From: Flavobacteriales bacterium | Lineage (GTDB): Bacteria; Bacteroidota; Bacteroidia; JACJYZ01 | Reading direction: 5' to 3' | DNA length: 35,373 nt | NCBI GenBank assembly: GCA_020435415.1 | Contig: JAGQZQ010000028.1 | Location: 1 to 35,373, forward strand | Part shown: positions 16,121-24,653 of the stretch, one piece after another | How positions within the stretch are numbered: position 1 is the first letter of the stretch | Layout of the letters: each line of letters starts with the position of its first letter | The notes under the pieces: model-generated | Seen by the model: only the letters and a program-made list of their open reading frames with translations | Told to the model about the DNA's origin: nothing | Database searches by the model: none | Made by a program: the position numbers and the translations under genes

Positions 16121-16435
16121 CTATTCGAAAGTAACCGCTGTTCCGTAAGCGAGGATCTCTGAGGCCCCCTGCATGATCACAGAAGTGGAGAACCTGATGT
16201 TGACAATACCATGGGCTCCCATTTTCTCTGCATCCTGAATCATACGTTGCAGTGCTTGCTCTCTGGACTGGGCCTGTAACTTGGTGTATTCTTCAATTTC
16301 ACCACCCACAATATTTTTAAGCCCTGCAAAAATGTCTCTTCCGATGTTACGTGCACGCACGGTGCTGCCGCGGGCTACACCCATAACCTGTTTGATATTC
16401 TTCCCGGCAACGGTTTCGGTAGTAGATAGGATCAT
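16121..16435 (-). CDS. ybjQ: YbjQ/UPF0145 family protein
   Basis: A 104-residue protein of the YbjQ family (often labelled heavy-metal-binding domain protein), which forms ring-like pentamers. Typical features are ILSTTETVAGK at the start, VMGVARGSTVRARNIGRD, the helix TKLQAQSREQALQRMIQDA, and AHGIVNIRFSTS with AYGTAVTFE at the end. No cysteine is present, so metal binding through thiols is not supported. It has no membrane anchor of its own; the 43-residue membrane protein 4 bp downstream may provide one. A terminator just upstream (16465-16492) separates it from the gap gene, so it needs its own promoter, which I could not identify. Confidence 0.93.
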   Translation of the reverse strand: MILSTTETVAGKNIKQVMGVARGSTVRARNIGRDIFAGLKNIVGGEIEEYTKLQAQSREQALQRMIQDAEKMGAHGIVNIRFSTSVIMQGASEILAYGTAVTFE

Positions 16436-16464
16436 TTCTCAGAATTTAGGTATATACTATGCAA

Positions 16465-16492
16465 AACGACCTGCTAGTGCCAGCAGGTCGTT
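16465..16492 (-). terminator. Terminator hairpin downstream of gap
   Basis: AACGACCTGCT, six-base loop, AGCAGGTCGTT: a perfect 11-bp stem. The minus-strand 3' side continues into TTTTGC, a short T-run. It lies 37 bp beyond the gap stop codon and upstream of ybjQ, so it most likely ends the rpoD-gap transcript. Confidence 0.75.
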
Positions 16493-16528
16493 AAAATTAC
16501 AACTTAAGTATAAGAAATGCGATGGATG

Positions 16529-18013
16529 TTAATAATAAGTAAGACGTCTTACTTCAGAGAGATGTTTGGACAATCTGATCACTTGTCTGGTGTATCCGTA
16601 TTCGTTGTCATACCAGGCGTACAGCACAATGTCTTCGCCTGATTCCCCTATAATGGTGGCCGGACTGTCATAAACAACGGCGCACGGATTTCCGACGAGA
16701 TCGGAAGAAACCAATTCATTGGAAAAAGAATATTGAATCTGTTCGACCAGTTCCCCCTTCAGGGCTGCTTCTTTCATGATCTCGTTCACCTGATCTATCG
16801 TGACCTTCTTGCCAACCTTCAGGCTAAGGATGGCCAGCGAAACATCCGGTGTTGGTACACGCACAGCGTTTGCCGTCAATACCCCTTTTAAGCCGGGTAA
16901 GACTTTGGCCACCGCTTTGGCTGCGCCGGTTTCGGTAATTACGAGGTTTAAAGGTGCTGATCTTCCCCTGCGATATTTCTTGTGGTAATTGTCTAACAGG
17001 TTCTGGTCATTGGTGTAGGAGTGAATAGTTTCTATGTGACCGGACTTGATGCCCAATGCATCATTGATCACTTTAAGTACCGGAACTATGGCGTTTGTAG
17101 TGCAAGATGCGGCTGAGTATACGCGCTCTTCGTTAAGCTTGAACTCCTTTTGATTTACACCGTGTACAATGTTGGGGATATCGCCTTTGCCGGGGGCCGT
17201 CAACAAAACCTTATCAACACCCTTGGCCTTGAGGTGTTGCTCAAGTCCTTCACGTTCCCTCCAGGCACCGGTGTTGTCTATCAACAGCGCATCCGTGATC
17301 CCGAATGACTCGTAGTCTATGGTTGCAGGGTCATTGGTGGCGAGCATCAGAACATTGTGTCCGTTAACTACCAGGGCTTTATTTTCGAGGTCTTCATGAA
17401 CAGTTCCCGGGAATGGACCATGAACGGAATCCACCCGGAAGAGGGAGGCCCGTTTCACAATATCCGCATCGGAATTGGAACGTGTAACAATGGCCCTTAA
17501 ACGGAGTTGTTCGCCGCGACCGGCCTGGGTGATAAGTTCTCTGGCTAAAAGTCTGCCTATCCGCCCAAAGCCAAACAAAATCACATCCTTCGGCTTGAAG
17601 GGTTTCTTATGTTGACTGGTGAACGGTCCAAGTTTATTAGAAAGGAATTCCTGCAGGGTAGTGGTATCCTTTTCCTTGACCCATTCCGCGCCCAGTTTAC
17701 CGATGTCGATCTTGGCGGGTGCCAGATCCATCTTCAACATTTCAAGGGCGAGGTTAAGGGTGTCAACGACCTGAATGGGCTGTTTCACGATCTCCTTGGC
17801 ATACTGGTGCAGGTTCATGATCTCGCTCACACTCCGGTCTACCAATTGGTTTCGGAAGATGATCAGTTCCACAGACTTGTCAAACCAGAGACTGCCGATG
17901 GCATGGATCAGTTCAATGGCTGCCTTCTCTTCTGAAATGTATGCTTTTAATTTGCCGTCAAATCCGTTGTCCGAGACATTCATAGCCGGTTGGTGTTGGG
18001 TTTCTGGTGACAT
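16529..18013 (-). CDS. gap: Glyceraldehyde-3-phosphate dehydrogenase, long Bacteroidota form
   Basis: A phosphorylating GAPDH of 494 residues. The canonical enzyme of about 340 residues begins near 142 with VILFGFGRIGRLL (NAD fold, 148-153). The catalytic pair is Cys304 (SAASCTTNAIVP) and His331 (TIHSYTNDQN). RGRSAPLNLV and YDNEYGYTRQV are conserved. The extra N-terminal region of about 140 residues is mainly helical and lacks an export signal; extensions of this kind are found in one GAPDH group of Bacteroidota, often alongside a normal-length paralogue. The gene begins 9 bp after the rpoD stop codon, so it is very probably cotranscribed with the sigma factor. MNV at residue 11 is an alternative start. 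Confidence 0.94.
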   Translation of the reverse strand: MSPETQHQPAMNVSDNGFDGKLKAYISEEKAAIELIHAIGSLWFDKSVELIIFRNQLVDRSVSEIMNLHQYAKEIVKQPIQVVDTLNLALEMLKMDLAPAKIDIGKLGAEWVKEKDTTTLQEFLSNKLGPFTSQHKKPFKPKDVILFGFGRIGRLLARELITQAGRGEQLRLRAIVTRSNSDADIVKRASLFRVDSVHGPFPGTVHEDLENKALVVNGHNVLMLATNDPATIDYESFGITDALLIDNTGAWREREGLEQHLKAKGVDKVLLTAPGKGDIPNIVHGVNQKEFKLNEERVYSAASCTTNAIVPVLKVINDALGIKSGHIETIHSYTNDQNLLDNYHKKYRRGRSAPLNLVITETGAAKAVAKVLPGLKGVLTANAVRVPTPDVSLAILSLKVGKKVTIDQVNEIMKEAALKGELVEQIQYSFSNELVSSDLVGNPCAVVYDSPATIIGESGEDIVLYAWYDNEYGYTRQVIRLSKHLSEVRRLTYY

Positions 18014-18022
18014 ATACTGTAT

Positions 18023-18886
18023 TTATCCGAGGTATGCTTTGAGCAATTTGCTCCGTGAGGTGTGTCTTAATCTGCGTATGGCTTTCTCCTTGATCTGCCT
18101 TACTCTTTCGCGTGTGAGATCAAATTTGGCACCGATCTCTTCAAGGGTCAGTCCGTGATTCATTCCAATGCCGAAGAACAGGCGGATCACATCTCTTTCC
18201 CTTTCTGTAAGGGTAGATAAGGATCTTTCGATCTCCCTTTGAAGAGACTCTGACATCAAAGTATTATCTGCGGTGGGGGAGTCCTTGTTGATCAGGACGT
18301 CAAGCAGGCTGTTGTCTTCACCGTCTACGAAAGGTGCATCCACGGATACGTGTCTGCCGGATACCCGTATGGTGTCGGCAACTTTATCTTCCGGAACTTC
18401 AAGGAGTTCAGCCATTTCATCCGGTGATGGCTCACGTTCGTACTCCTGCTCCAGTTTTGAAAAGGCTTTATTGATTTTATTCAATGAGCCCACCTGGTTC
18501 AAGGGCAGACGAACAATCCGGGATTGTTCAGCCAGTGCCTGCAGGATGGATTGGCGAATCCACCATACGGCATAGGAAATGAACTTGAAACCACGGGTTT
18601 CATCAAAACGTTGAGCAGCCTTGATCAATCCGAGATTTCCCTCGTTGATAAGGTCTGGCAAGCTGAGTCCTTGATTCTGATATTGTTTGGCTACAGAAAC
18701 AACAAACCTGAGATTGGCTTTGGTCAGTTTTTCAAGAGCGAGCGGGTCGCCATCTTTAATACGTTTTGCCAGTGTAACTTCCTCATCGGCGGTGAGTAAT
18801 TCTTCGCGGCCTATTTCCTGGAGATATTTATCAAGGGATTGACTTTCACGGTTGGTAATGGACTTGGTGATCTTAAGTTGTCTCAT
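18023..18886 (-). CDS. rpoD: Primary RNA polymerase sigma factor, Bacteroidota type
   Basis: A 287-residue sigma-70 factor with regions 1.2 to 4 and no region 1.1, the standard size in Bacteroidota. Region 1.2 is about 16-45 ([15 protein letters not shown]). Region 2, including the core-binding and -10-binding helices, is about 55-122, with [20 protein letters not shown] and [10 protein letters not shown]. Region 3 covers about 130-205, and the region 4 helix-turn-helix [17 protein letters not shown] lies near the C-terminus. This sigma would read the TTG/TAnnTTTG promoters seen throughout the window. Its own promoter (18958-18988) is one of the best matches here. gap follows 9 bp downstream. 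Confidence 0.96.
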   Translation of the reverse strand: MRQLKITKSITNRESQSLDKYLQEIGREELLTADEEVTLAKRIKDGDPLALEKLTKANLRFVVSVAKQYQNQGLSLPDLINEGNLGLIKAAQRFDETRGFKFISYAVWWIRQSILQALAEQSRIVRLPLNQVGSLNKINKAFSKLEQEYEREPSPDEMAELLEVPEDKVADTIRVSGRHVSVDAPFVDGEDNSLLDVLINKDSPTADNTLMSESLQREIERSLSTLTERERDVIRLFFGIGMNHGLTLEEIGAKFDLTRERVRQIKEKAIRRLRHTSRSKLLKAYLG

Positions 18887-18957
18887 TCTTCTAAGTACTT
18901 AAGCAATCGATTAAACTTCGTGCTATGATATAAAGAACACGCGTAATTTTGAAGGCG

Positions 18958-18988
18958 CAAAGGTAGGGATATTAGAGATTAAATTCAA
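18958..18988 (-). promoter_or_regulatory. rpoD promoter
   Basis: On the minus strand, TTG (18986-18988) and TACCTTTG (18958-18965) are separated by 20 bp, matching the Bacteroidota consensus. The expected transcript starts near 18953, leaving a leader of about 65 bases before the rpoD ATG. The rest of 18887-19060 shows no other feature. Confidence 0.7.
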
Positions 18989-19060
18989 AAAGGGTAACTC
19001 CTTTTTATGAACAGGTTTTCCATAGGAGTTGCGGGAGTTGACGTTGATGGTTATAAACAA

Positions 19061-19090
19061 CAAAGGTGTGGAGGGGAATCCACACCTTTG
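19061..19090 (-). terminator. Terminator hairpin downstream of degP
   Basis: CAAAGGTGTGGA, loop GGGGAA, TCCACACCTTTG: a perfect 12-bp stem starting 21 bp past the degP stop. On the minus strand it is followed by TTGTTTATAA, a T-rich but interrupted tail. Confidence 0.8.
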
Positions 19091-19111
19091 CTACCTTAAA
19101 AGTTGTTCCGA

Positions 19112-20557
19112 TTAAATACCGAAACCATAATAGGCCCTCAGGCCATTGGGGTAAATGCCTTCAATGAGCACACCTTCCTGCGCTTTTTTGCTGGCCAGAA
19201 TCTTTTGGAGCTCACCCGTGCTATTGATATCCTTATGATCAATTTTGGTAATGATGAAGCCTTCGCGAATGCCGGCGCTACGGAATTTCCCGCCCTTTAA
19301 CTCCTTGATGAGTAAGCCGTTGTTTATTTTTAGTTCATGCTTTGCTTTGGCATCAACGGGTTCCAGTACGGCACCCATCACCGTTACACTTTCAGAGGAA
19401 GGTTTCCTGATCACATTGGTGTTTCCTTCCTTGTTTTTTAAAATCATACGAATACTTTTTGATCTGCCATCGCGCCTAACGGTAACATCAATTTTGTCAC
19501 CCGGTCTCAATCGGCCGATTTGTTCTTGTAATTCCGGCACGTTGCCGACCGTTATATCTCCCACCTTGGTAATAATATCACCCTCTTCGATGCCCGCGTC
19601 TTTTGCTGCTCCACCCTCAAGAACGGCAGCCACATATATGCCCGAGATTTCTTTCTCGCCCAGTTCCTCGGCCAATGCTGCATTCATATCCTGAATACTC
19701 ACGCCGATGAATGCCCGTTGTGCTGTGCCAAATTTCAAGAGATCGTCAATGACTTTCTTTACGATATTTACAGGTACGGCAAAGGAATAACCCGCATAAG
19801 AACCTGTATTGGATTTGATGGCTGTATTAATGCCGATAAGGTTTCCGAATCGATCCACCAATGCGCCGCCGCTATTTCCCGGATTCACTGCAGCATCCGT
19901 TTGTATAAATGATTCTATGGCAAATTCTTCATTCAGAATGTTGATGTTCCTGCCTTTTGCACTGATGATACCTGCGGTTACAGTTGAATTTAAATTGAAG
20001 GGGTTGCCAACGGCAAGGACCCATTCTCCTGTTCGGATCAGGTCTGAGTTGCCATATTGGATCATGGTGAGATTGTGTTCATCAATTTTGATGAGTGCCA
20101 GGTCGGTTGTCGGGTCAACCCCGATTACCTCCGCCGGGAAACTACGTTTGTCGTTAAGTGTTACCAGGATCTCATCCGCTCCGTTTACCACGTGGTTATT
20201 CGTTACAATGTAACCGTCATCTGAAACAATGACCCCGGAACCTTGTCCCATAACCCGAGAAGGTTCTCTTTGGTAAGGGCGGTCAAAGAACAGGTCCCTG
20301 AATGGGTCGTACTGCTGGGCCTGGTAATTCTGCTGTACCGTCTGAATGTTTACAACCCCCTGAACACTTTTTTCCGCAGCATAAGTCAGATCAGGCAGTG
20401 CATCCGCCTCCCTGGCTTTGTTGCCGGCGAGATAGGCATTATCCCGATTTAGAACGGTAATGGCCGTTTGTCTTTCCGGACCAAAATAATGGTAGATACC
20501 CATGGCCATGAAACCTCCTGTCATGGCTGTTAAGAAGAACATTGCAAACCGTTTCAT
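19112..20557 (-). CDS. degP: Periplasmic serine protease DegP/HtrA
   Basis: A 481-residue envelope protease/chaperone. The hydrophobic N-terminus (about 4-20, then HYFG) is a signal peptide or anchor. The trypsin-like domain carries the triad His122 (TNNHVV), Asp152 (TDLALIK) and Ser229 (GNSGGAL). A first PDZ domain covers about 285-380 (FIGVSIQD onward) and a second about 390-475. The Q-linker segment QQNYQAQQYDPFRDLFF before the protease domain is typical. ATG 20557 is chosen over an ATG 57 bp upstream because AAAGGTGAT, a good match to the 16S anti-Shine-Dalgarno, lies just before it, and a -7 element at 20601-20608 leaves about 40 bases of leader. Confidence 0.95.
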   Translation of the reverse strand: MKRFAMFFLTAMTGGFMAMGIYHYFGPERQTAITVLNRDNAYLAGNKAREADALPDLTYAAEKSVQGVVNIQTVQQNYQAQQYDPFRDLFFDRPYQREPSRVMGQGSGVIVSDDGYIVTNNHVVNGADEILVTLNDKRSFPAEVIGVDPTTDLALIKIDEHNLTMIQYGNSDLIRTGEWVLAVGNPFNLNSTVTAGIISAKGRNINILNEEFAIESFIQTDAAVNPGNSGGALVDRFGNLIGINTAIKSNTGSYAGYSFAVPVNIVKKVIDDLLKFGTAQRAFIGVSIQDMNAALAEELGEKEISGIYVAAVLEGGAAKDAGIEEGDIITKVGDITVGNVPELQEQIGRLRPGDKIDVTVRRDGRSKSIRMILKNKEGNTNVIRKPSSESVTVMGAVLEPVDAKAKHELKINNGLLIKELKGGKFRSAGIREGFIITKIDHKDINSTGELQKILASKKAQEGVLIEGIYPNGLRAYYGFGI

Positions 20558-20600
20558 AATATCACCTTTTTTGTTGGTTGTGCTTTTCATTAACATGTTA

Positions 20601-20608
20601 CAAAAATA
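20601..20608 (-). promoter_or_regulatory. -7 element for degP
   Basis: TATTTTTG on the minus strand, an exact TAnnTTTG match 43 bp before the ATG at 20557. No TTG is seen at the standard -33 distance. It supports the shorter degP start. Confidence 0.5.
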
Positions 20609-20722
20609 ACGCAAGAGAAGGTATGGAGTTGTTAATCGCGGGTAAATCGGTGTTAAAAGATGTTAACCTCCCCCGTGCAAAGAGCTTCATCCCAAACCTG
20701 TGCATAAGCGTTGCATATTATG

Positions 20723-20730
20723 TACCTTTG
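20723..20730 (+). promoter_or_regulatory. -7 element for the dapF operon
   Basis: TACCTTTG lies 24 bp before ATG 20755. Transcription from here would begin well inside the longer open frame that extends to 20578, so it supports the shorter dapF start. Confidence 0.6.
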
Positions 20731-20754
20731 CAACACTTAATACGGATAGCAGTG

Positions 20755-21552
20755 ATGGTTGTATTTGATAAGTTTGAGGGAACCGGAAACGATTTCGTGA
20801 TAATCGATAACCGGGACCTTTCGTTTAATCCGGATCCGGACACAGTGGCCCGTTTATGTCACCGGCGCTTCGGGATCGGAGCGGATGGATTGATCCTTCT
20901 GCAGTCGTACGAAGAAAAGGATTTTGAAATGGTTTATTTCAACTCCGATGGCCATTTGGGGAGTATGTGTGGCAATGGTGGAAGATGTATTTCCGCGTTT
21001 GCATATATGAAGGGAGTTGCCCAGGAACATTGTACATTCAAAGCATATGATGGCGATCACGAAGCATTCGTTCAACCCGTTCAAGGAAAGACAGGTGTTT
21101 TTCATGTGAAGCTTTCAATGAATGAGGTGGCAGGACTGCAAACCATAGCAGATGATTTCTTTCTGGATACCGGCTCTCCTCATTATGTCTCCATGAGGAA
21201 TAATCTTGGTGACATGGATGTGGTGGAGGAAGGAAGAAAGATCCGCTATAGTGAGCCCTTCAGGAAATCCGGGACCAACGTGAATTTTGTTCATGAAGAG
21301 GGAGAAGGCATCCGTGTCAGAACATATGAGCGTGGGGTCGAGGATGAGACCCTCTGCTGTGGAACCGGTGTTACAGCATCCGTCCTTTGTTATGCATCTA
21401 TCCGCGGAATGGATGCCGGTAGTGTTCCTGTAGCTGTCCAGGGTGGAAATGTTACCGTACATTTTGCAAAAAATGGAGACACATTCAGTAATCTTTGGCT
21501 GGAAGGCCAGGCCCGTCACGTATTTACAGGAACATGGCCTCTTGATCTATGA
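20755..21552 (+). CDS. dapF: Diaminopimelate epimerase
   Basis: This enzyme interconverts LL- and meso-diaminopimelate for lysine and peptidoglycan synthesis. The 265-residue product starts MVVFDKFEGTGNDFVIID, the typical N-terminus. The two catalytic cysteines are Cys72 (MCGNGGRC) and Cys202 (ETLCCGTGV); the extra Cys201 beside the second is uncommon. The frame is open back to 20578, but the added residues are not family-like and precede the promoter. dapF shares 4 bp (ATGA) with the next gene and heads an operon that ends with mltG, so peptidoglycan enzymes bracket it at both ends. Confidence 0.96.
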   Translation: MVVFDKFEGTGNDFVIIDNRDLSFNPDPDTVARLCHRRFGIGADGLILLQSYEEKDFEMVYFNSDGHLGSMCGNGGRCISAFAYMKGVAQEHCTFKAYDGDHEAFVQPVQGKTGVFHVKLSMNEVAGLQTIADDFFLDTGSPHYVSMRNNLGDMDVVEEGRKIRYSEPFRKSGTNVNFVHEEGEGIRVRTYERGVEDETLCCGTGVTASVLCYASIRGMDAGSVPVAVQGGNVTVHFAKNGDTFSNLWLEGQARHVFTGTWPLDL

Positions 21553-22103
21553 TAAACTCCTTTATTCTTAACAATGTGCTTCCGGTATCCGAGGAGGTGT
21601 TGAACAACAACATCTACCTGATGCTGCTACATGCACGTCAGGCGCCACCCCATATCTACCTCTCTATATCAGGTAAGATATTCTCACTCGGTGTCAAAGG
21701 TGCGATCATCGATGGTCACATGTCTCAGATGATCCGCTTTATCAAGTCAAGGAGAATAGAATCCCTGTTCATCCAGTTGAATATGCCTCCGTTGTTTACA
21801 CCTGCTGACCTTTCTGACCGAATTCGGGAGATCACGTTGGCCTATCCCAAAGTTGACGCGGGTATTGCCACGTGTCTCACACCTGTTCGTGATTTCTGTG
21901 ATGAGGTGTATGGTACCGGGATACAAAATATTCACCTGATCTTTGATTTGCTGCCGGAATTGCAGCGTAGAGGAGCGGTAGGAGGAGTATATCACTATTT
22001 TCTGGATGATGATATTCGCAATGGCTCATTCTCTATGAAGCGTTATGTTGTGGCGGATATATATGAAAGTATTCACAAAGCCAACGGTTTAATAACGGTC
22101 TGA
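21549..22103 (+). CDS. Conserved-looking protein of unknown function in the dapF operon
   Basis: A 184-residue protein that I do not recognise. It overlaps dapF by 4 bp (ATGA), so translation is probably coupled. It has no signal peptide, membrane segment or cysteine cluster, and looks like a soluble alpha/beta protein: NNNIYLMLLHARQAPPHIYLSI, then KIFSLGVKGAIIDGH, a basic IRFIKSRRIES, and a LIFDLLPELQRRGAVGGVYHYF segment. Codon use and composition resemble the neighbours. Its tight place between dapF and a GNAT enzyme suggests a housekeeping or envelope role, without indicating a reaction. Confidence 0.85.
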   Translation: MINSFILNNVLPVSEEVLNNNIYLMLLHARQAPPHIYLSISGKIFSLGVKGAIIDGHMSQMIRFIKSRRIESLFIQLNMPPLFTPADLSDRIREITLAYPKVDAGIATCLTPVRDFCDEVYGTGIQNIHLIFDLLPELQRRGAVGGVYHYFLDDDIRNGSFSMKRYVVADIYESIHKANGLITV

Positions 22104-22110
22104 CCGTCCG

Positions 22111-22635
22111 ATGCTGGAAGGGTCACGCATAAAGATCAGATTGCCGGAACCGGCGGATGTCGATGTTTTACACCGGTGGGAGAATGACCCCGAAATAATG
22201 CGTGCGGGTGAATCTGCCGAACCCATATCCCGCGATGCTCTGGTCGATTTTTTAAAAGCATACGAAACGTTGTCCTTGTCTGATGCAGGTCAGCAGCGAT
22301 GGATGATATGCGACATTGCCAACGGAAACGTGCTGGGCACCCTGGACCTGTTTGAGTATAGCCGGCGCCATGGCAGGGCGGGTATCGGAATCCTCATTGG
22401 AGAACAGGAAAGCAGGGCTAAGGGTTTTGCCAGTGAAGCACTGCGCCTGTTTCTTCCTTTTGCATCTTCAGAGCTTGGTTTGTTGCAGCTTTGGTGCCTG
22501 ATATCGCCGTCCAATAAGGCCAGTATCCGGCTGTTTGAAAAGAACGGGTTTGTGAAGACAGGAGAGCACCGGCAATGGGTACAGGATTCCGGGGGGTATG
22601 ACGACAGGTGGTTTTACCAATGCCTTGAACTATGA
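22111..22635 (+). CDS. RimJ/RimL-type GNAT N-acetyltransferase
   Basis: A 174-residue GNAT acetyltransferase. IKIRLPEPADVDVLHRWENDPEI is the N-terminal start of the RimJ/RimL subfamily, GIGILIGEQESRAKGFASEALRL spans strand 4 and the acetyl-CoA pyrophosphate loop (E-x-R-x-K-G-F-A, a variant of Q-x-x-G-x-G/A), and NKASIRLFEKNGFVKTGEHRQW is the C-terminal acceptor region. The usual loop glycine is replaced in part by Lys-Gly. Members acetylate ribosomal proteins, small amines or antibiotics; the substrate is unknown here. It starts 7 bp after the preceding gene and overlaps the cytochrome gene by 4 bp. Confidence 0.9.
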   Translation: MLEGSRIKIRLPEPADVDVLHRWENDPEIMRAGESAEPISRDALVDFLKAYETLSLSDAGQQRWMICDIANGNVLGTLDLFEYSRRHGRAGIGILIGEQESRAKGFASEALRLFLPFASSELGLLQLWCLISPSNKASIRLFEKNGFVKTGEHRQWVQDSGGYDDRWFYQCLEL

Positions 22636-24653
22636 AGACAAGGAAACAGGGATTGGTTTGGTTCGGGTTGTTGTTGCTTGCACTGACCATGTATCGCTGT
22701 GGAAGTGAATCACGGCATCAGGAAATTGCAACAAATGACAACCGGTCTGGTTACCTCAATCTTGCAGACTCCGTTGGTTATGTGGGCATGGAAACCTGCA
22801 GGAAGTGTCATGAACAGATATACCAAACATTCATTCAAACCGGTATGGGGCAGTCTTTTGGATTGGCTACAAAGGAGAAGAGCGCTGGAGATTACCGGCA
22901 TGCTGCCATTCATGATGGGGTGCGAAATCTAAGTTATCATGCTTTCTGGGAAAATGATTCATTGTTTTTCAAAGAGTTCAGACTTGAGAAGGGCGATACG
23001 GTATATCAGCGCAAAGAATATGTGTCTTATGTAATCGGTTCAGGACAGCATACCAATTCTCATATGATGAATCATGGCGGATATGTGACCCAGATGCCAA
23101 TGACGTTTTATACCCAGCAACAAAAATGGGATCTTCCGCCGGGCTTCGAAAATGGCAACAACAGTCGCTTCAGTCGCAAGATCGGTTTGGAATGTATGAC
23201 CTGTCACAACGGCTATCCCGTCATGGTGGAAGGATCAGAGAATAAATATAAGGTAGTGAGAAACGGTATCGATTGCGAAAGATGTCATGGCCCGGGCCAG
23301 GCTCATGTCAGGTTGAAGCAATCCGGCGTGATCGTGGATATTGATAAAGACATTGACTATTCTATTGTCAATCCCGCAAAACTGCCGGCAGATCTTCAGT
23401 TTGATGTTTGTCAGCGTTGTCATCTGCAGGGAAATGCAGTCCTTGCGGAAGGAAAGTCGTTTTTTGATTTCAGGCCGGGAATGAAATTGTCTGACGTGAT
23501 GAGTGTGTTTGTTGCCAGGTATGAGGGAGATGATAACGATTTTATTATGGCTTCGCACGCAGATCGTTTGAGGCAAAGTAAATGTTACCTGTCTACAACG
23601 GGAAGTCACACCGGGAAGACTGGGGAGGGTCAGGCCTATAAGAACCTGACCTGTGTTACCTGTCACAATCCGCATGTGTCGGTGAAGGTTACCGGTAGGG
23701 AGGTGTTCAATCAAACCTGCGCTTCATGTCATCCGGGATCGGAAGAACATACTGCCAGGGTGGGTGGTACGGATTGTGTTTCGTGTCACATGCCCCGGTC
23801 CGGGTCTATTGATATACCGCACGTATCTATTACGGATCACAGAATAGCTGTACATGAACAAAAGACCGAAGGGGAGAGAAGGGAAAAAGGTAGGTTTACC
23901 GGATTGGTTGCAGTGAATAACCCCAATCCGGATCGGCTGACCCGGGCAAAGGGTTTCTTAAATCACTATGAGAAATTCAACCCCCAAAGGATTTTTCTGG
24001 ATAGCGCTGAGGCATTACTTGATGGCCCTGTTACAAAAGGTGATTTTAATACAAGGGTAAAACTGTGGTACCTTAAAGGGGAATATAAGGTGGTTAAGAA
24101 CCTGGTCGCCAGTGCCGGGCCTGTGGTGTTGCAGCAATGGCTGACACAAAAATCATGGGACAATGAGGATGCCTGGACAGCATACAGGATAGGAGAGAGC
24201 TATAATCTCGGTTCCGGTGATGCAGGTGTTCTGGAAGATCTTAATCAATCACGGGTCTTTTTTAAACGTGCAGTGGAATTGGCGCCATTCATTATGGAAT
24301 TTCGTAATAAATTGGGTGTGGCAACACTAGTCACCGGAGATGCTGTTGGCGCATTCAGGATATTTGCAGACCTGGTAGCAGAGGACCCCGGGTTCACTTC
24401 ATCTTATGCAAATCTCGGTTATCTGAACCTCGCCAAAAGAGACGATCCGGATATAGCACTCCGTTATTACAAGCTGGGGTTGTCACTGGATCCGGATGAT
24501 GAAACACTCTGGATGAATATGGTTGGTTTGCATATTTATAACAAGGACTTTGAACAGGCCAAAAAAGTGCTGCGTGATATATTAAAAAGGAATCCCGAAC
24601 ATGAGCAAGCCCTGGCCGTTATGGAAAGCCTTAATAATCTAAGACCCGAATAA
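22632..24653 (+). CDS. Seven-haem c-type cytochrome with C-terminal TPR region
   Basis: A 673-residue exported protein with seven CxxCH haem-attachment motifs: 56-60, 188-192, 215-219, 260-264, 341-345, 363-367 and 382-386. The N-terminus has a hydrophobic stretch followed by Cys23; the context MYRC is a poor lipobox, so lipoprotein anchoring is uncertain. Motif surroundings (CVTCHNPHVS, CASCHPG, CVSCHMPRSG) match the cytochrome c554/NrfA-like multihaem superfamily. From about residue 430 to the end is a helical region with tetratricopeptide repeats (ANLGYLNLAKRDDPDIALRY, then a second clear unit). It overlaps the GNAT gene by 4 bp and mltG by 1 bp. An envelope redox or electron-transfer role is likely; partners are unknown. 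Confidence 0.9.
   Translation: MKTRKQGLVWFGLLLLALTMYRCGSESRHQEIATNDNRSGYLNLADSVGYVGMETCRKCHEQIYQTFIQTGMGQSFGLATKEKSAGDYRHAAIHDGVRNLSYHAFWENDSLFFKEFRLEKGDTVYQRKEYVSYVIGSGQHTNSHMMNHGGYVTQMPMTFYTQQQKWDLPPGFENGNNSRFSRKIGLECMTCHNGYPVMVEGSENKYKVVRNGIDCERCHGPGQAHVRLKQSGVIVDIDKDIDYSIVNPAKLPADLQFDVCQRCHLQGNAVLAEGKSFFDFRPGMKLSDVMSVFVARYEGDDNDFIMASHADRLRQSKCYLSTTGSHTGKTGEGQAYKNLTCVTCHNPHVSVKVTGREVFNQTCASCHPGSEEHTARVGGTDCVSCHMPRSGSIDIPHVSITDHRIAVHEQKTEGERREKGRFTGLVAVNNPNPDRLTRAKGFLNHYEKFNPQRIFLDSAEALLDGPVTKGDFNTRVKLWYLKGEYKVVKNLVASAGPVVLQQWLTQKSWDNEDAWTAYRIGESYNLGSGDAGVLEDLNQSRVFFKRAVELAPFIMEFRNKLGVATLVTGDAVGAFRIFADLVAEDPGFTSSYANLGYLNLAKRDDPDIALRYYKLGLSLDPDDETLWMNMVGLHIYNKDFEQAKKVLRDILKRNPEHEQALAVMESLNNLRPE

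Noticed and set aside
20578-20754. N-terminal extension of dapF
   Set aside because: The extra residues are not DapF-like and lie largely upstream of the -7 element at 20723-20730.
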